NCBI GenBank assembly: GCA_045117315.1
Contig: JBGUNJ010000031.1
Location: 1-26,410 of the forward strand
Direction: 5' to 3'
Length of the DNA stretch: 26,410 nucleotides
DNA from: CAG-791 sp045117315
GTDB taxonomy: Bacteria; Bacillota; Clostridia; Lachnospirales; Lachnospiraceae
Shown: one piece after another, positions 7,205-15,291 of the stretch
How positions within the stretch are numbered: position 1 is the first letter of the stretch
Layout: each line of letters begins with the position of its first letter
The notes under the pieces: model-generated
The model's input: only the letters and a program-made list of their open reading frames with translations
Told to the model about the DNA's origin: nothing
The model's database searches: none
Translations under genes and position numbers: made by a program

Positions 7205-9586
7205 ATGAAAAAAGTCGGTGTTGTATCATGTTATTTCAAAAATAACTACGGGAGTATACTGCAGGCCTATGCAACCCGGAAATTTCTGGATGAAAATAAT
7301 ATTCCGAATGAAACCGTCAATGTTTCCCAATTGGCGGACTTTTCAAAAGGCAAGAGAAAGTTCTATATTTCACAGGCTGCAAATTTCAGATTTCTCAAAA
7401 CAAAATCTGGCATGATCAAACTCAAGGGCTATGCCCGGATCAATCGCCGTCTGAAAAAGAATTTTGCGGTCAGGAATCGGAGATTCGAAGAATTTAAACG
7501 GAATTTCGTGCTGACCAGAGCTTTTTCGACTTACAGCGAACTTCATGAGTATGCCGAAAGCGCATATTCAGATGTCATCGTCGGATCGGACCAGCTGTGG
7601 CTGCCGGTCAATGTAGTGGCGGATTATTATACTTTGAACTGGGTGCCGGAAGGGGTCAACACGATCAGCTACGCGACCAGCTTCGGAGTGTCAGGCATCC
7701 CGCCCAGATATCACGGTATTTACAGGAAATTTCTGAAGGGGATCCGGCATCTGTCCGTGCGGGAAGAGCAGGGTGTCCGGCTGGTCAGAAAGCTTGCTCA
7801 AAAAGAGGCGAAGCTTGTCTGCGATCCGACCCTGCTTCTAACAAAAGACGAGTGGATGGATATCCAGGACAGTGAGAGGATCATCCCGGACAAATACATT
7901 TTCTGTTATTTTCTCGGAGCTAACATAGAGCACAGGAAGTTCGTCGAAAGACTGAAGAAAGAGACCGGGTATAAAATAGTATCGATCAACCACTGCGATG
8001 AATATGTCAGATATTCAGACGAATTTGCCGATATCGTCCCCTATGACGTGGGACCGGGAGAATTTATAAACTATATCAGAAACGCTGAATATGTCTGCAC
8101 GGATTCCTTTCACGGGACGGCTTTCAGCCTGATCAATAATGTCAGGTTTTTTACCTTTAGAAGATATGACCCGAAGTCCAATCTGTCCACCAATTCCAGG
8201 ATTGATTCGCTTCTGAATGTGGTTGGCCTGAACGACCGGCTGATCTATGGGACAGAAGATGCCGGCCGGCTGATGAAAAAAGAAATAGATTTTGACGATG
8301 TCAACAGCAGGGTTGAGGCATTCAGGAAGGACTCCGCGGGGTGGCTTCTGAATTCGATCACGTGGAGACCGGACGGTGTCAGGCACATTGAGATCGGGGA
8401 AAAGAGCGACTGCTGCGGCTGCACTGCCTGCTCTGCTGTATGCCCCCGGGATGCCATTGAAATGGCGGAGGACAGTGAGGGCTTCCGGTATCCCCGTGTG
8501 GATTCAGGGAAATGCATTGAGTGCGGACTCTGCCGGAAAGCATGCCCTATCCTGAACGTTCAGAAGGAAGTGAAACACGAGCAGGACGGCTACGTACTCA
8601 ACAACAAGGACAATGAGGTCCGGAAAGAGAGTACTTCCGGAGGCGCCTTCAGCGCCATCGCGGATTATGTGATCTCCAGGGGAGGCTGTGTATTCGGCGC
8701 GGCCTTTGAAAAGGATTTCGCGGTGACACATCAGTGCGCGGAAACAAGAGAGGAACTGTCGAAATACAGGAACAGCAAATATGTCCAGTCCAATCCGCAG
8801 GATTCCTTCAGGAAAGTGAGGGAACTGCTGGAGAGCGGCAGGATGGTCTGCTACAGCGGCACACCCTGCCAGATCGAGGGACTGAGAAGTTTCCTGGGAA
8901 AAGACTATGATAATCTGATCCTGGTCGATGTGGTGTGCAGGGCGGTGCCCTCTCCCAAACTGTTCAGGACCTATCTGAATTACATCAAAGAGACCCGGCT
9001 CAACGGCGAAGACGTCGAGAGAGTGATTTTCAGGGATAAGAGCAGGTACGGATACAAATATACGCTGATGACAGTGGCGGGCAAAAACACCCTCTATCAG
9101 GAGGGAATTGATACGGATCCCTATTTGAGGGCCTTCTTCTCAGGACTTGCCATCAGACCCTCATGCGAGAACTGCAGATTTAAAAAACAGTACAGACCGG
9201 GCGATTTCACCCTGTGGGACTGCTTCAATACTGAAGACTACGATAAGCAGATGGATGACAATATCGGAACGACCAAGATCCTGGTCCAGTCCGACAAGGG
9301 CAGAAGGATTTTCGAGGAGATCAGGGATTTAGTCCAATGCTTAAAGGTCGACAGCGAGGTCCTGGTCAGAGGTGCCAGGGAGATGGTCAAATCGACAAAG
9401 ACCAATTCCGCCAGGACCGCTTTCTTTGAGGACTTCAACGCAATGGACTATGAAGAACTCAACAGAAAGTATTTCCCGACCACACCCAGGGTCAGGCTGG
9501 AAAAATTTACCAGGAGAAAACTGGTAAACCTGAAGAGCTATAAAGCGATCAAAAAAGCAGCAAAGAAAGTACTGGGAAAATATTGA
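7205..9586 (+). CDS. Polysaccharide pyruvyl transferase / FrhB-FdhB iron-sulfur fusion protein
   Basis: The product has 793 residues. Residues 1-330 match the polysaccharide pyruvyl transferase family: an N-terminal GVVSCYFKNNYGSILQAYA segment, DVIVGSDQLW near residue 120, and CTDSFHGTAFS near 298. Residues about 402-450 hold two ferredoxin-like clusters, C-C-G-C-x2-C-x3-CP and C-x2-C-x2-C-x3-CP, expected to bind 4Fe-4S. The rest is the FrhB/FdhB N- and C-terminal pair, with STSGGAFSAIA, SGTPCQIEGLRSFL and RPSCENCRFK. The usual late GDfWG-like motif is altered to TLWDCFN. This fusion is known from exopolysaccharide loci, where pyruvyl transferases add ketal-linked pyruvate to sugars. No glycosyltransferase lies nearby here. 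AGGTGG lies three bases before the start. The neighbour is a double-glycine peptide, so a role in peptide modification is possible but unproven. Confidence 0.9.
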   Translation: MKKVGVVSCYFKNNYGSILQAYATRKFLDENNIPNETVNVSQLADFSKGKRKFYISQAANFRFLKTKSGMIKLKGYARINRRLKKNFAVRNRRFEEFKRNFVLTRAFSTYSELHEYAESAYSDVIVGSDQLWLPVNVVADYYTLNWVPEGVNTISYATSFGVSGIPPRYHGIYRKFLKGIRHLSVREEQGVRLVRKLAQKEAKLVCDPTLLLTKDEWMDIQDSERIIPDKYIFCYFLGANIEHRKFVERLKKETGYKIVSINHCDEYVRYSDEFADIVPYDVGPGEFINYIRNAEYVCTDSFHGTAFSLINNVRFFTFRRYDPKSNLSTNSRIDSLLNVVGLNDRLIYGTEDAGRLMKKEIDFDDVNSRVEAFRKDSAGWLLNSITWRPDGVRHIEIGEKSDCCGCTACSAVCPRDAIEMAEDSEGFRYPRVDSGKCIECGLCRKACPILNVQKEVKHEQDGYVLNNKDNEVRKESTSGGAFSAIADYVISRGGCVFGAAFEKDFAVTHQCAETREELSKYRNSKYVQSNPQDSFRKVRELLESGRMVCYSGTPCQIEGLRSFLGKDYDNLILVDVVCRAVPSPKLFRTYLNYIKETRLNGEDVERVIFRDKSRYGYKYTLMTVAGKNTLYQEGIDTDPYLRAFFSGLAIRPSCENCRFKKQYRPGDFTLWDCFNTEDYDKQMDDNIGTTKILVQSDKGRRIFEEIRDLVQCLKVDSEVLVRGAREMVKSTKTNSARTAFFEDFNAMDYEELNRKYFPTTPRVRLEKFTRRKLVNLKSYKAIKKAAKKVLGKY

Positions 9587-9607
9587 CGGGCTATGCCGCG
9601 GGCTGAC

Positions 9608-9641
9608 GGCCGGGCCGGAACGGAAGCGTCCGGACCCGGCC
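9608..9641 (+). terminator. GC-rich stem-loop after the fusion gene, possible terminator
   Basis: GGCCGGG-CCGG pairs with CCGG-ACCCGGCC about 20 bases after the stop codon. The T-rich tract after it is weak and interrupted, so termination is uncertain. Confidence 0.4.
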
Positions 9642-9657
9642 CTGCCTGTCACTTCCC

Positions 9658-9809
9658 TTTCATTCCGCATCAGTATTACCGCCCCGGTATTTCCGCTTCA
9701 TTGCGCAGCGGCATTACCGCCCCGGTATTTCCCTTTCATTCCGCATCAGTATTACCGTCCCGGTATTTCCGCTTTATTGCGCAGCAGTATTACCGCTCCG
9801 GGGATATTG
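9658..9809 (+). repeat. 38-bp tandem repeat, four copies
   Basis: Copies begin at 9658, 9696, 9734 and 9772, exactly 38 bases apart. The unit contains TTCATTSCGCA and a TACCG-ccc-CGGTA mini-palindrome. Copies alternate between a CATTCCGCATCAGT and a CATTGCGCAGCRG form, which suggests an older 76-bp doubling. It is not coding. Confidence 0.9.
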
Positions 9810-9884
9810 AAAAATGTATAAAAAAAGGCCTGTAAAAAGACATCAAAAAATTTCAAAAAATGTCATCGGGATAAAAAAAATTTA

Positions 9885-9913
9885 TTGACATCGGTTTTGA
9901 AGTACGGTATAGT
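9885..9913 (+). promoter_or_regulatory. Strong sigma-A promoter for the tRNA genes
   Basis: TTGACA (9885-9890) and TATAGT (9908-9913) are separated by 17 bases, preceded by an A/T-rich tract that could act as an UP-like element. Confidence 0.85.
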
Positions 9914-9920
9914 ATCTATT

Positions 9921-9947
9921 GTCCGCTGAAGCGCTGAAGAAGCGGAC
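9921..9947 (+). other. Hairpin in the tRNA transcript leader
   Basis: GTCCGCT pairs with AGCGGAC, a perfect 7-bp stem just upstream of the first tRNA. It may mark a processing site in the 5' leader. Confidence 0.4.
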
Positions 9948-9956
9948 AGGAAAAAT

Positions 9957-10029
9957 GCGATAGTAGTACAGTTGGTAGTACGCCACCTTGCCAAGGTGGA
10001 GGTCGCGAGTTCGAGCCTCGTCTATCGCT
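9957..10029 (+). tRNA. tRNA-Gly(GCC), copy 1
   Basis: The cloverleaf is complete. The acceptor stem is GCGATAG/CTATCGC with discriminator T, the D-stem GTAC/GTAC, and the anticodon stem CCACC/GGTGG with loop TTGCCAA (anticodon GCC). The T-arm is GCGAG-TTCGAGC-CTCGT. CCA is not encoded. Confidence 0.95.
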
Positions 10030-10110
10030 CTCAGAAATCGGCAGAAGAGCATCTTCAAGGATTTCTCAAAGGCTGAAAACAGGATATGTTTCTGCCGGAA
10101 AATTATATAT

Positions 10111-10183
10111 GCGATAGTAGTACAGTTGGTAGTACGCCACCTTGCCAAGGTGGAGGTCGCGAGTTCGAGCCTCGTCTATCGCT
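10111..10183 (+). tRNA. tRNA-Gly(GCC), copy 2
   Basis: It is identical over all 73 bases to the copy at 9957-10029. The 81-base spacer has no promoter that I can see, so both are probably cut from one transcript that starts near 9920 and ends at 10223. Confidence 0.95.
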
Positions 10184-10190
10184 CTCTCAG

Positions 10191-10223
10191 AACCCGGATT
10201 CCATGATGGTATCCGGGTTTTCT
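10191..10223 (+). terminator. Rho-independent terminator of the tRNA unit
   Basis: AACCCGGAT pairs with ATCCGGGTT around a short loop and runs into TTTTCTCTTT. Confidence 0.85.
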
Positions 10224-10230
10224 CTTTATA

Positions 10231-10320
10231 ACACGGCCCGCGAAATGTATTTTCGCCTTGCGGCGGACTCGGGCCGGTCGGGGGGGTACCGGGCGGCATT
10301 GCCGCCTCTGCCCCATTATG
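10231..10320 (+). repeat. Composite palindromic repeat, copy B (both hairpins)
   Basis: First hairpin: GGCCCG/CGGGCC enclosing CGCC-ttgc-GGCG. Linker: GGTCGG. Second hairpin: GGCGGC-att-GCCGCC inside GGGG/CCCC. It lies immediately after the tRNA terminator. Confidence 0.8.
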
Positions 10321-10332
10321 GAACTTACAGGT

Positions 10333-10420
10333 ACGGCTCGTGAAAAAATATTTTTCCGCCTTGCGGCGGTCACGTGCCGGCCGGAGGAAGAGGGCGGCAT
10401 TGCCGTCTTTACCCTCTTAT
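10333..10420 (+). repeat. Composite palindromic repeat, copy C (both hairpins)
   Basis: First hairpin: GGCTCGTGA/TCACGTGCC enclosing CCGCC-ttgc-GGCGG. Second hairpin: GGGCGGC-att-GCCGTC inside GAGG/CCTC. It follows copy B in tandem, directly upstream of the TraX-family gene. Confidence 0.8.
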
Positions 10421-10457
10421 AAAGATTTTTGGTAAACAATGCCGGAAGAGGTGGAGG

Positions 10458-11291
10458 ATGATTTCATTCCTTGATTGGCTCGAAGGGCGCCGGATTTTTC
10501 TGCCGCCAGTCGATGAAGCGAAGATGAAGTATTTTGCGGTGGCGGTCATGCTGATCGATCATGCCACCTACGCTTTTCTGGAAAGAATTTACGGCGCAAA
10601 CGGATATGCTGTTATGTTTTCTTTTTCGGGAGGATATCTCCTGGACAGGATCGGACGCGCGATCGGGCGTCAGAGCTTTCCGATATTCTGTTTTTTTCTG
10701 GTTGAGGGCTTTTTGCATACGCACAGCAGGATCAAATATTTCTTCAGGCTGGCGGTCTTTGCCCTTCTATCTCAGTTTCCTTTCCAGGTCTGCCTTTTTC
10801 CCAGGTCGAAAGAGCTGCACGCCAATGTCATCTGCACCCTCTGCATAGGCTTTCTGGCCATATGGGTGATCCACGAGATGTGGAAGATCTGTTCGTGGAA
10901 GAAGGAGGAATCCGATGATTCTGCCCGCGGGCCGGGAGGCATCTATGGAGAGCCTGTCCTGCGGATGACGATTTTCCTGATCACAGTGGCCGGTGCGACC
11001 GCAGGCTTCTGCCGGCTGGCGACACTCCTGCACTCAGATTACGGCAGCGGGGGTGTGATCCTGATCGTGATCCTCTACTGTCTGCGCCGATACAGAATTA
11101 CAGCCTTGTTCATTTCATGGGTGTGGATGACGTGGTATAATAGTTACGAACTATATGCGGCGCCGGCCTTTATGCTTCTGGCCTGTTACAACGGAAAACG
11201 GGGGAAGCAGCGGAAATATTTCTTTTATTTCTTCTATCCGGTGCATCTGCTTTTGCTCTGGGCTGTGCGCAGATATTTCGTCGGCTATTGA
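10458..11291 (+). CDS. TraX-family integral membrane protein
   Basis: From the ATG at 10458 the product has 277 residues; a start at 10374 would lie inside the repeat and is rejected. AGAGGTGGAGG lies just upstream. The N-terminal region, KMKYFAVAVMLIDHATYAF, followed by GRQSFPIFCFFLVEGFLHT and several Phe/Leu-rich membrane segments, is the pattern of the TraX family. F-plasmid TraX acetylates pilin. The many chromosomal Firmicute members have no settled role and probably act on surface molecules, as other membrane acyltransferases do. A loop of about 25 polar residues near the middle (EESDDSARGPGG) separates two halves. No conjugation genes are nearby. The confidence is for the family, not the activity. 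Confidence 0.85.
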   Translation: MISFLDWLEGRRIFLPPVDEAKMKYFAVAVMLIDHATYAFLERIYGANGYAVMFSFSGGYLLDRIGRAIGRQSFPIFCFFLVEGFLHTHSRIKYFFRLAVFALLSQFPFQVCLFPRSKELHANVICTLCIGFLAIWVIHEMWKICSWKKEESDDSARGPGGIYGEPVLRMTIFLITVAGATAGFCRLATLLHSDYGSGGVILIVILYCLRRYRITALFISWVWMTWYNSYELYAAPAFMLLACYNGKRGKQRKYFFYFFYPVHLLLLWAVRRYFVGY

Positions 11292-11306
11292 CGATGCCCT
11301 GGCACT

Positions 11307-11398
11307 GACGTGCTCCGACCGGGGTGATGCCTGTGCGCTGACGTGCTCCGACCGGGGTGATGCCTGTGCGCCGACGTGTTTCGACAGGGCCGGTTCCT
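11307..11398 (+). repeat. 33-bp tandem repeat, two copies plus a decayed third
   Basis: Copies at 11307-11339 and 11340-11372 are nearly identical (GACGTGCTCCGACCGGGGTG core); the third, from 11373, is diverged and merges into the next array. Confidence 0.9.
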
Positions 11399-11573
11399 GC
11401 GCGCGACGCGCCCTGGCATGTGTGATTTATGCGCGCGACGCGCTCCTGCATGTGCGATTTATGCGCGCGACGCGCCCCGGCATGTGTGATTTATGCGCAC
11501 GACCCGCTCCTGCATGTACGATTTATGCGCGCGACGCGCTCCTGCATGCGCGATTTATGCGCGACGTGCTCTG
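11399..11573 (+). repeat. 32-bp tandem repeat, five copies plus a partial
   Basis: Copies begin at 11399, 11431, 11463, 11495 and 11527, exactly 32 bases apart, then a partial from 11559. Each runs from GCGCGCGACGCG through CATGTGYGATTTAT. There are no unique spacers, so it is not a CRISPR array. The period is not a multiple of three, so the open frames across it are not genes. Confidence 0.95.
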
Positions 11574-11636
11574 AAAGGGGCGGAAAGAGATGGCATTGAG
11601 CACAGTACTGTGTAAGGACTTGTAAGGAGGTTGACC

Positions 11637-13238
11637 ATGGAACTTCAGTTTATCGGAGCTGACCACGAAGTTACGGGCAGTTGTCATTACATTCAGGTGG
11701 GGTCAAAAAATATTCTGATCGACTGTGGGATGCGCCAGGGGGGAATGACCTATGAGAATGTTCCGCTTCCGGTCGCGGCTTCCAAAATTGATTTTGTCAT
11801 CGTGACACACGCCCATATCGACCACACGGGCATGCTGCCCGCGCTCTTCAAGGACGGCTTCCGCGGACAGGTCATTGCGACCACGGCGACCGCCGAGCTG
11901 TGTGATATCATGCTCCGCGATTCCGCGCATATCCAGACTATGGAGGCGGAGTGGAAAAACAAAAAGGGAGTGCGCAAAAGCGGCGGGGAGACGGTCGAAC
12001 CCATCTATACCATGGAAGACGCCATGAACCTGATCAGGCTGATCGCTCCCTATTCCTATGGCAAAATCTATACACTGTGCGAGGGCGTTCGCTTCCGCTT
12101 TACGGATATAGGGCATCTGCTGGGATCCGCCAGTGTGGAGATCTGGCTCACAGAGGGACGCACTGAGAAGAAGATCGTCTTTTCGGGAGATATTGGAAAC
12201 AAAGACCAGCCCCTGTTAAAGGATCCGATCAAGACGGACGAGGCGGATTATGTCGTGATGGAATCCACCTACGGCGACCGCGAGCACGAGTGGGAGAGAG
12301 GCGATCCGGTAGAGGAACTGGCGGACATCCTGCGTGATACTTTCGCCAGGGGCGGCAATGTTGTGATCCCGTCCTTCGCGGTTGGCAGGACTCAGGTCAT
12401 GCTTTATTATCTGAGGCAGATCAAGCAGAACAATATGCTGCCCGAATACAAAAACTTCCCTGTCTATGTCGATAGTCCGCTGGCGGTGTCGGCGACGGAA
12501 ATATTCGTGGAAAATGAGGAGGTCTGTTACGATGAGGAGGCACTGGAACTGATCCATAACGGGATCAGTCCCATCACTTTCCCCGGCCTGCAGCTCACGA
12601 TCTCTGCCGAGGAGTCCAAGGGGATTCTGGAAGATTATAATCCCAAGGTGATCATCAGCGCGTCAGGCATGTGCGATGCCGGCCGCATTAAACACCACCT
12701 CAAACACAACCTCTGGAGACCGGAGTGCACGATCCTGTTTGTGGGATACCAGTCGGTCGGTTCCCCCGGAAGGAGAATTCTTGACGGGGCAGAGGAGATC
12801 AAGCTCTTCGGTGAGCAAGTGGCCGTGCGGGCCAAGATCGAAAGTATGAAGAGCCTGTCCGGACATGCGGACCGTGCCGGTCTTCTGGACTGGATCGGGG
12901 GATTTAAGACAAAGCCCCGCCAGGTCTTCGTGGTCCACGGCGACGATGCGGTCACGACTGAATTTGCGGCTCTCCTGAACGAGAAGGGCTTCACCGCCAT
13001 GGCTCCTTTCAGCGGCACCCGCTATGACCTGGCGACAGGCAAATTTATTGAGATCACAAAGGGGGTTCCGATCTCCAAAGCTGCGAAAGCACGTGTTGTA
13101 TCCGACTCCTACACAAAACTCAAGATCAGCACAAAGAGGCTGCAGGAACTGGTCGAGGAGAGCACCGGTCTCCCCAACAAGGATCTGGACAAGTTTACAG
13201 CCGAGCTGGAGAAGCTGATCGAAAAATACCGCAGATGA
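11637..13238 (+). CDS. Beta-CASP metallo-beta-lactamase-fold RNase family protein
   Basis: The product has 533 residues. The ATG at 11637 has AAGGAGG six bases upstream. The metal ligands of the fold are visible: THAHIDH (H58, H60, D62, H63), GHLLGSAS (H160), FSGDIGN (D185) and a late VVHGDD (H434). Residues about 235-370 form the beta-CASP insert, with NVVIPSFAVGRTQ and a Ser-Ala-Ser-Gly-Met-Cys segment. SGHADR (H410) belongs to the RNA-metabolising MBL motif. A C-terminal extension of about 70 residues ends in a Lys/Glu-rich helix. The family cuts or trims RNA and resembles archaeal and eukaryal CPSF73-like enzymes; the substrate in this organism is unknown. It is not RNase J, which carries a different C-terminus. 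Zn dependence is expected from the family. Confidence 0.9.
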   Translation: MELQFIGADHEVTGSCHYIQVGSKNILIDCGMRQGGMTYENVPLPVAASKIDFVIVTHAHIDHTGMLPALFKDGFRGQVIATTATAELCDIMLRDSAHIQTMEAEWKNKKGVRKSGGETVEPIYTMEDAMNLIRLIAPYSYGKIYTLCEGVRFRFTDIGHLLGSASVEIWLTEGRTEKKIVFSGDIGNKDQPLLKDPIKTDEADYVVMESTYGDREHEWERGDPVEELADILRDTFARGGNVVIPSFAVGRTQVMLYYLRQIKQNNMLPEYKNFPVYVDSPLAVSATEIFVENEEVCYDEEALELIHNGISPITFPGLQLTISAEESKGILEDYNPKVIISASGMCDAGRIKHHLKHNLWRPECTILFVGYQSVGSPGRRILDGAEEIKLFGEQVAVRAKIESMKSLSGHADRAGLLDWIGGFKTKPRQVFVVHGDDAVTTEFAALLNEKGFTAMAPFSGTRYDLATGKFIEITKGVPISKAAKARVVSDSYTKLKISTKRLQELVEESTGLPNKDLDKFTAELEKLIEKYRR

Positions 13239-13506
13239 AGCTTCCCGACAGGCTTTTCCAGCCGGACAGGCTCCGAAAGGCCCCTCCCGTCCGGCGCGGG
13301 GGCGGTGTCTGTGAGGGCGTGGATGAAGCGGCAGATCTGTGCCGGGCATTGTGCGGGGCAGCCGTCATATGTTTTATGGGCCATGCCTGCAGACGCATTT
13401 TTTGTAATAACATATAAAAACATTTGAAAGATCAGCCGGCGCATTCTCGTGACTTCAGTCATGAGTCAGCAGACTTCACATAAGCATTTGAAAAGGAGAA
13501 TATCAG

Positions 13507-13998
13507 ATGAATCTGATCGCGGCAGTGGATCGCAACTGGGCAATCGGCAATAAAGGACAGCTTCTGGTGCGGATCCCCAATGACCACAAGATGTTCCGGC
13601 AGGAGACACTGGACAAGGTCGTCGTCTACGGACGCAAGACTCTGGAGACATTCCCCATAGCACAGCCTCTGGACAGACGCGAAAATATTGTCATGTCCAG
13701 AAATCCCAATCTGAAAGTGCGGGGCGCCAGGGTTGTCGGAAGTGTCGAAGAACTGCTTGAACTGTGCAGGGAGTATCCCACGGAGGATGTCTATATCATC
13801 GGCGGCGAGAGCGTCTACAGACAGCTGCTGCCCTATTGCGACACGGCTCATATCACAAAGATTGATTACGCATATGAAGCGGACGCCTTTTTTCCAAATC
13901 TGGATGAGGATCCGGAGTGGGAAATAACAGCCCGCAGCGACGAGCAGACATATTTTGACATTCCCTATGAGTTTGTCAGATACGAGAGGCGCCGTTAA
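13507..13998 (+). CDS. folA: Dihydrofolate reductase
   Basis: The product has 163 residues, close to the normal bacterial length. It reduces dihydrofolate to tetrahydrofolate with NADPH. AAAAGGAG lies about eight bases before the ATG. The N-terminal AAVDRNWAIGNKGQLLV and the next IPNDHKMF match the substrate loop. The acidic residue is Asp in NDH, and the usual Trp-Arg-Leu-Pro is changed to VRIP. VVYGRKTLETFP corresponds to the NADPH-binding GRKT motif, and YIIGGESVYRQLLP to the Gly-Gly motif. The substitutions (VVYG for VVMG, LETF for YESL) make it a somewhat divergent member. It stands alone, without thyA beside it. The gap 13239-13506 before it shows no supported gene. Confidence 0.93.
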   Translation: MNLIAAVDRNWAIGNKGQLLVRIPNDHKMFRQETLDKVVVYGRKTLETFPIAQPLDRRENIVMSRNPNLKVRGARVVGSVEELLELCREYPTEDVYIIGGESVYRQLLPYCDTAHITKIDYAYEADAFFPNLDEDPEWEITARSDEQTYFDIPYEFVRYERRR

Positions 13999-14008
13999 AA
14001 TAAGAGCA

Positions 14009-14110
14009 GACAGGGCATAAATAAGGGAAGGCCTGAAAAATAAAGGCAGGCCTGAAAAAGAAGGCAGGCTTGAAAAAATAAGCGCAGGCTATTAAAAATA
14101 AGGGCGGGGA
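14009..14110 (+). repeat. Degenerate repeat of about 22 bp between folA and the lipoprotein gene
   Basis: Four or five loose copies of AAGGCAGGCCTGAAAAA occur in succession, followed at about 14132-14170 by two copies of TGTAAAGAATAAAAGAAT. The region is A-rich and non-coding. Confidence 0.65.
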
Positions 14111-14213
14111 GAAATCCCTGCGGCCGCCTGTAAAGAATAAAAGAATCTGTAAAGAATAAAAGAATATTAAAAAGGATAGTATATAAAGAGTAATAATCAG
14201 TGAGGATGTTCAT

Positions 14214-15290
14214 TTGAATCTGAGAAAAAAATCATTGGCTTTAATCCTTTGCGGTGTGCTCTGCGCTGTCATCCTGGCGGGCTGCGGGCGTTCCCTGGTC
14301 ATCACGACGGGTTTCGGGAGCGGAGAGGTGTTCCGCCTGGGAAAAGCAAGAGGAAAGGTGTCGGAGATCCGCGTCTACATGCTGGACCTGCAGAAGCAGA
14401 GTGAGAATTACTATGGTGAGGCGATCTGGGTGAGCGCCGACAGTGAAAAGATCCAGCAGGCTGTAAAAGACCAGGCGCTTGCGCAGCTCTCCCGCGTAAA
14501 GGCGCTGGGACAGATCGCGATCAGCCGCAATGTGATGCTGACCAAGCTGGAGGAAGATCTTGCCGTCGAGGCGGAGAAAAACTACTTCTCTGGTCTTTCC
14601 GAGGAGGAGAAAAAATATCTGGGCCTCGGTGAAAAAGAACTCTTGAACATGATGCGCGAGTATGCGCTTGCGGCCAGAATGTGGAAGAGTCTGGGAGACT
14701 CGGCTGAGCAGACATATGAGGAGTATTACGATTCTACCCAATGCGACCTCAATACCAAATACTGGCAGAAGATCTCCCTGAAAAGGCTGGAGGGTGATCC
14801 CTCGGTGCCCGGTTTTGCCGAGTGTTACGCGACAGCTTTTGCGGATGTAGAATACGCGGACACTCTGGAGGACAGTGACGAAAACGGCGGCAGCAGCGGA
14901 TCCGGAGAAGATGTGGAGGCCCCGGCTGAAGGCGGAGGAGAAAACACGGCTGAAACCGGGGAAGATTCCGGGGAATCCGAAAATACAGATCAGGTCTCCG
15001 GGGAGGCCGCTGACGGAAGCCTGGAAAAAGACGACGCTGCTCTGAAAGCTGATGACGCCGCGCAAGAGAAGGCGGAAGAGAAAGCCGGAGCGGCAGAGAA
15101 CGGCAGCGCGGAAAACGAGCAGGAGAAAGCTGAAAAAACCGCGGAAAACGAGCAGGAGAAAGCTGAGAAAACCGCGGAAAACGAGCAGGAGAAAGCTGAA
15201 AAACCTGCGGAAAACACACAGGAGAAGGCCGGAAGCACACAGAGCACCTTGGAGAAAACAGCCGGTCAGGCAGAGAACAGCCCCCGATAA
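14214..15290 (+). CDS. Lipoprotein with PrsA/SurA-like N-terminal region and repetitive tail
   Basis: The product has 358 residues and starts at TTG 14214, with GAGG eight bases upstream; the ATG at 14206 closes at once in its frame. A lipobox LAGC puts the modified Cys at residue 24. Residues 40-215 are helical, with a segment (EIRVYMLDLQKQSENYYGEAIW) that resembles the N-terminal region of Lachnospiraceae proteins usually named peptidylprolyl isomerases or foldases. No parvulin PPIase domain follows. The last 130 residues are Glu/Ala/Lys/Gly-rich, with 11-residue units of AENEQEKAEK-type repeats. It may be a foldase-like surface protein that has lost, or never had, the catalytic domain. The family assignment is tentative; the signal and lipobox are clear. 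Confidence 0.75.
   Translation: MNLRKKSLALILCGVLCAVILAGCGRSLVITTGFGSGEVFRLGKARGKVSEIRVYMLDLQKQSENYYGEAIWVSADSEKIQQAVKDQALAQLSRVKALGQIAISRNVMLTKLEEDLAVEAEKNYFSGLSEEEKKYLGLGEKELLNMMREYALAARMWKSLGDSAEQTYEEYYDSTQCDLNTKYWQKISLKRLEGDPSVPGFAECYATAFADVEYADTLEDSDENGGSSGSGEDVEAPAEGGGENTAETGEDSGESENTDQVSGEAADGSLEKDDAALKADDAAQEKAEEKAGAAENGSAENEQEKAEKTAENEQEKAEKTAENEQEKAEKPAENTQEKAGSTQSTLEKTAGQAENSPR
15108..15239 (+). repeat. 33-bp in-frame repeats in the lipoprotein tail
   Basis: Units begin at 15108, 15141, 15174 and 15207 (the last diverged). Each encodes 11 residues, AENEQEKAEK plus one variable residue. Confidence 0.9.
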
Positions 15291-15291
15291 A

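Noticed and set aside
11399..11573. CRISPR array
   Set aside because: The 32-base units are directly adjacent with no unique spacers and no cas genes are present. The same reasoning excludes the 35-bp array at 19063.
11155..11574. 139-codon plus-strand frame with Cys/Ala/Arg repeats
   Set aside because: It overlaps the TraX gene end and then reads through 33-bp and 32-bp tandem repeats whose 32-bp period breaks any stable protein unit; no RBS.
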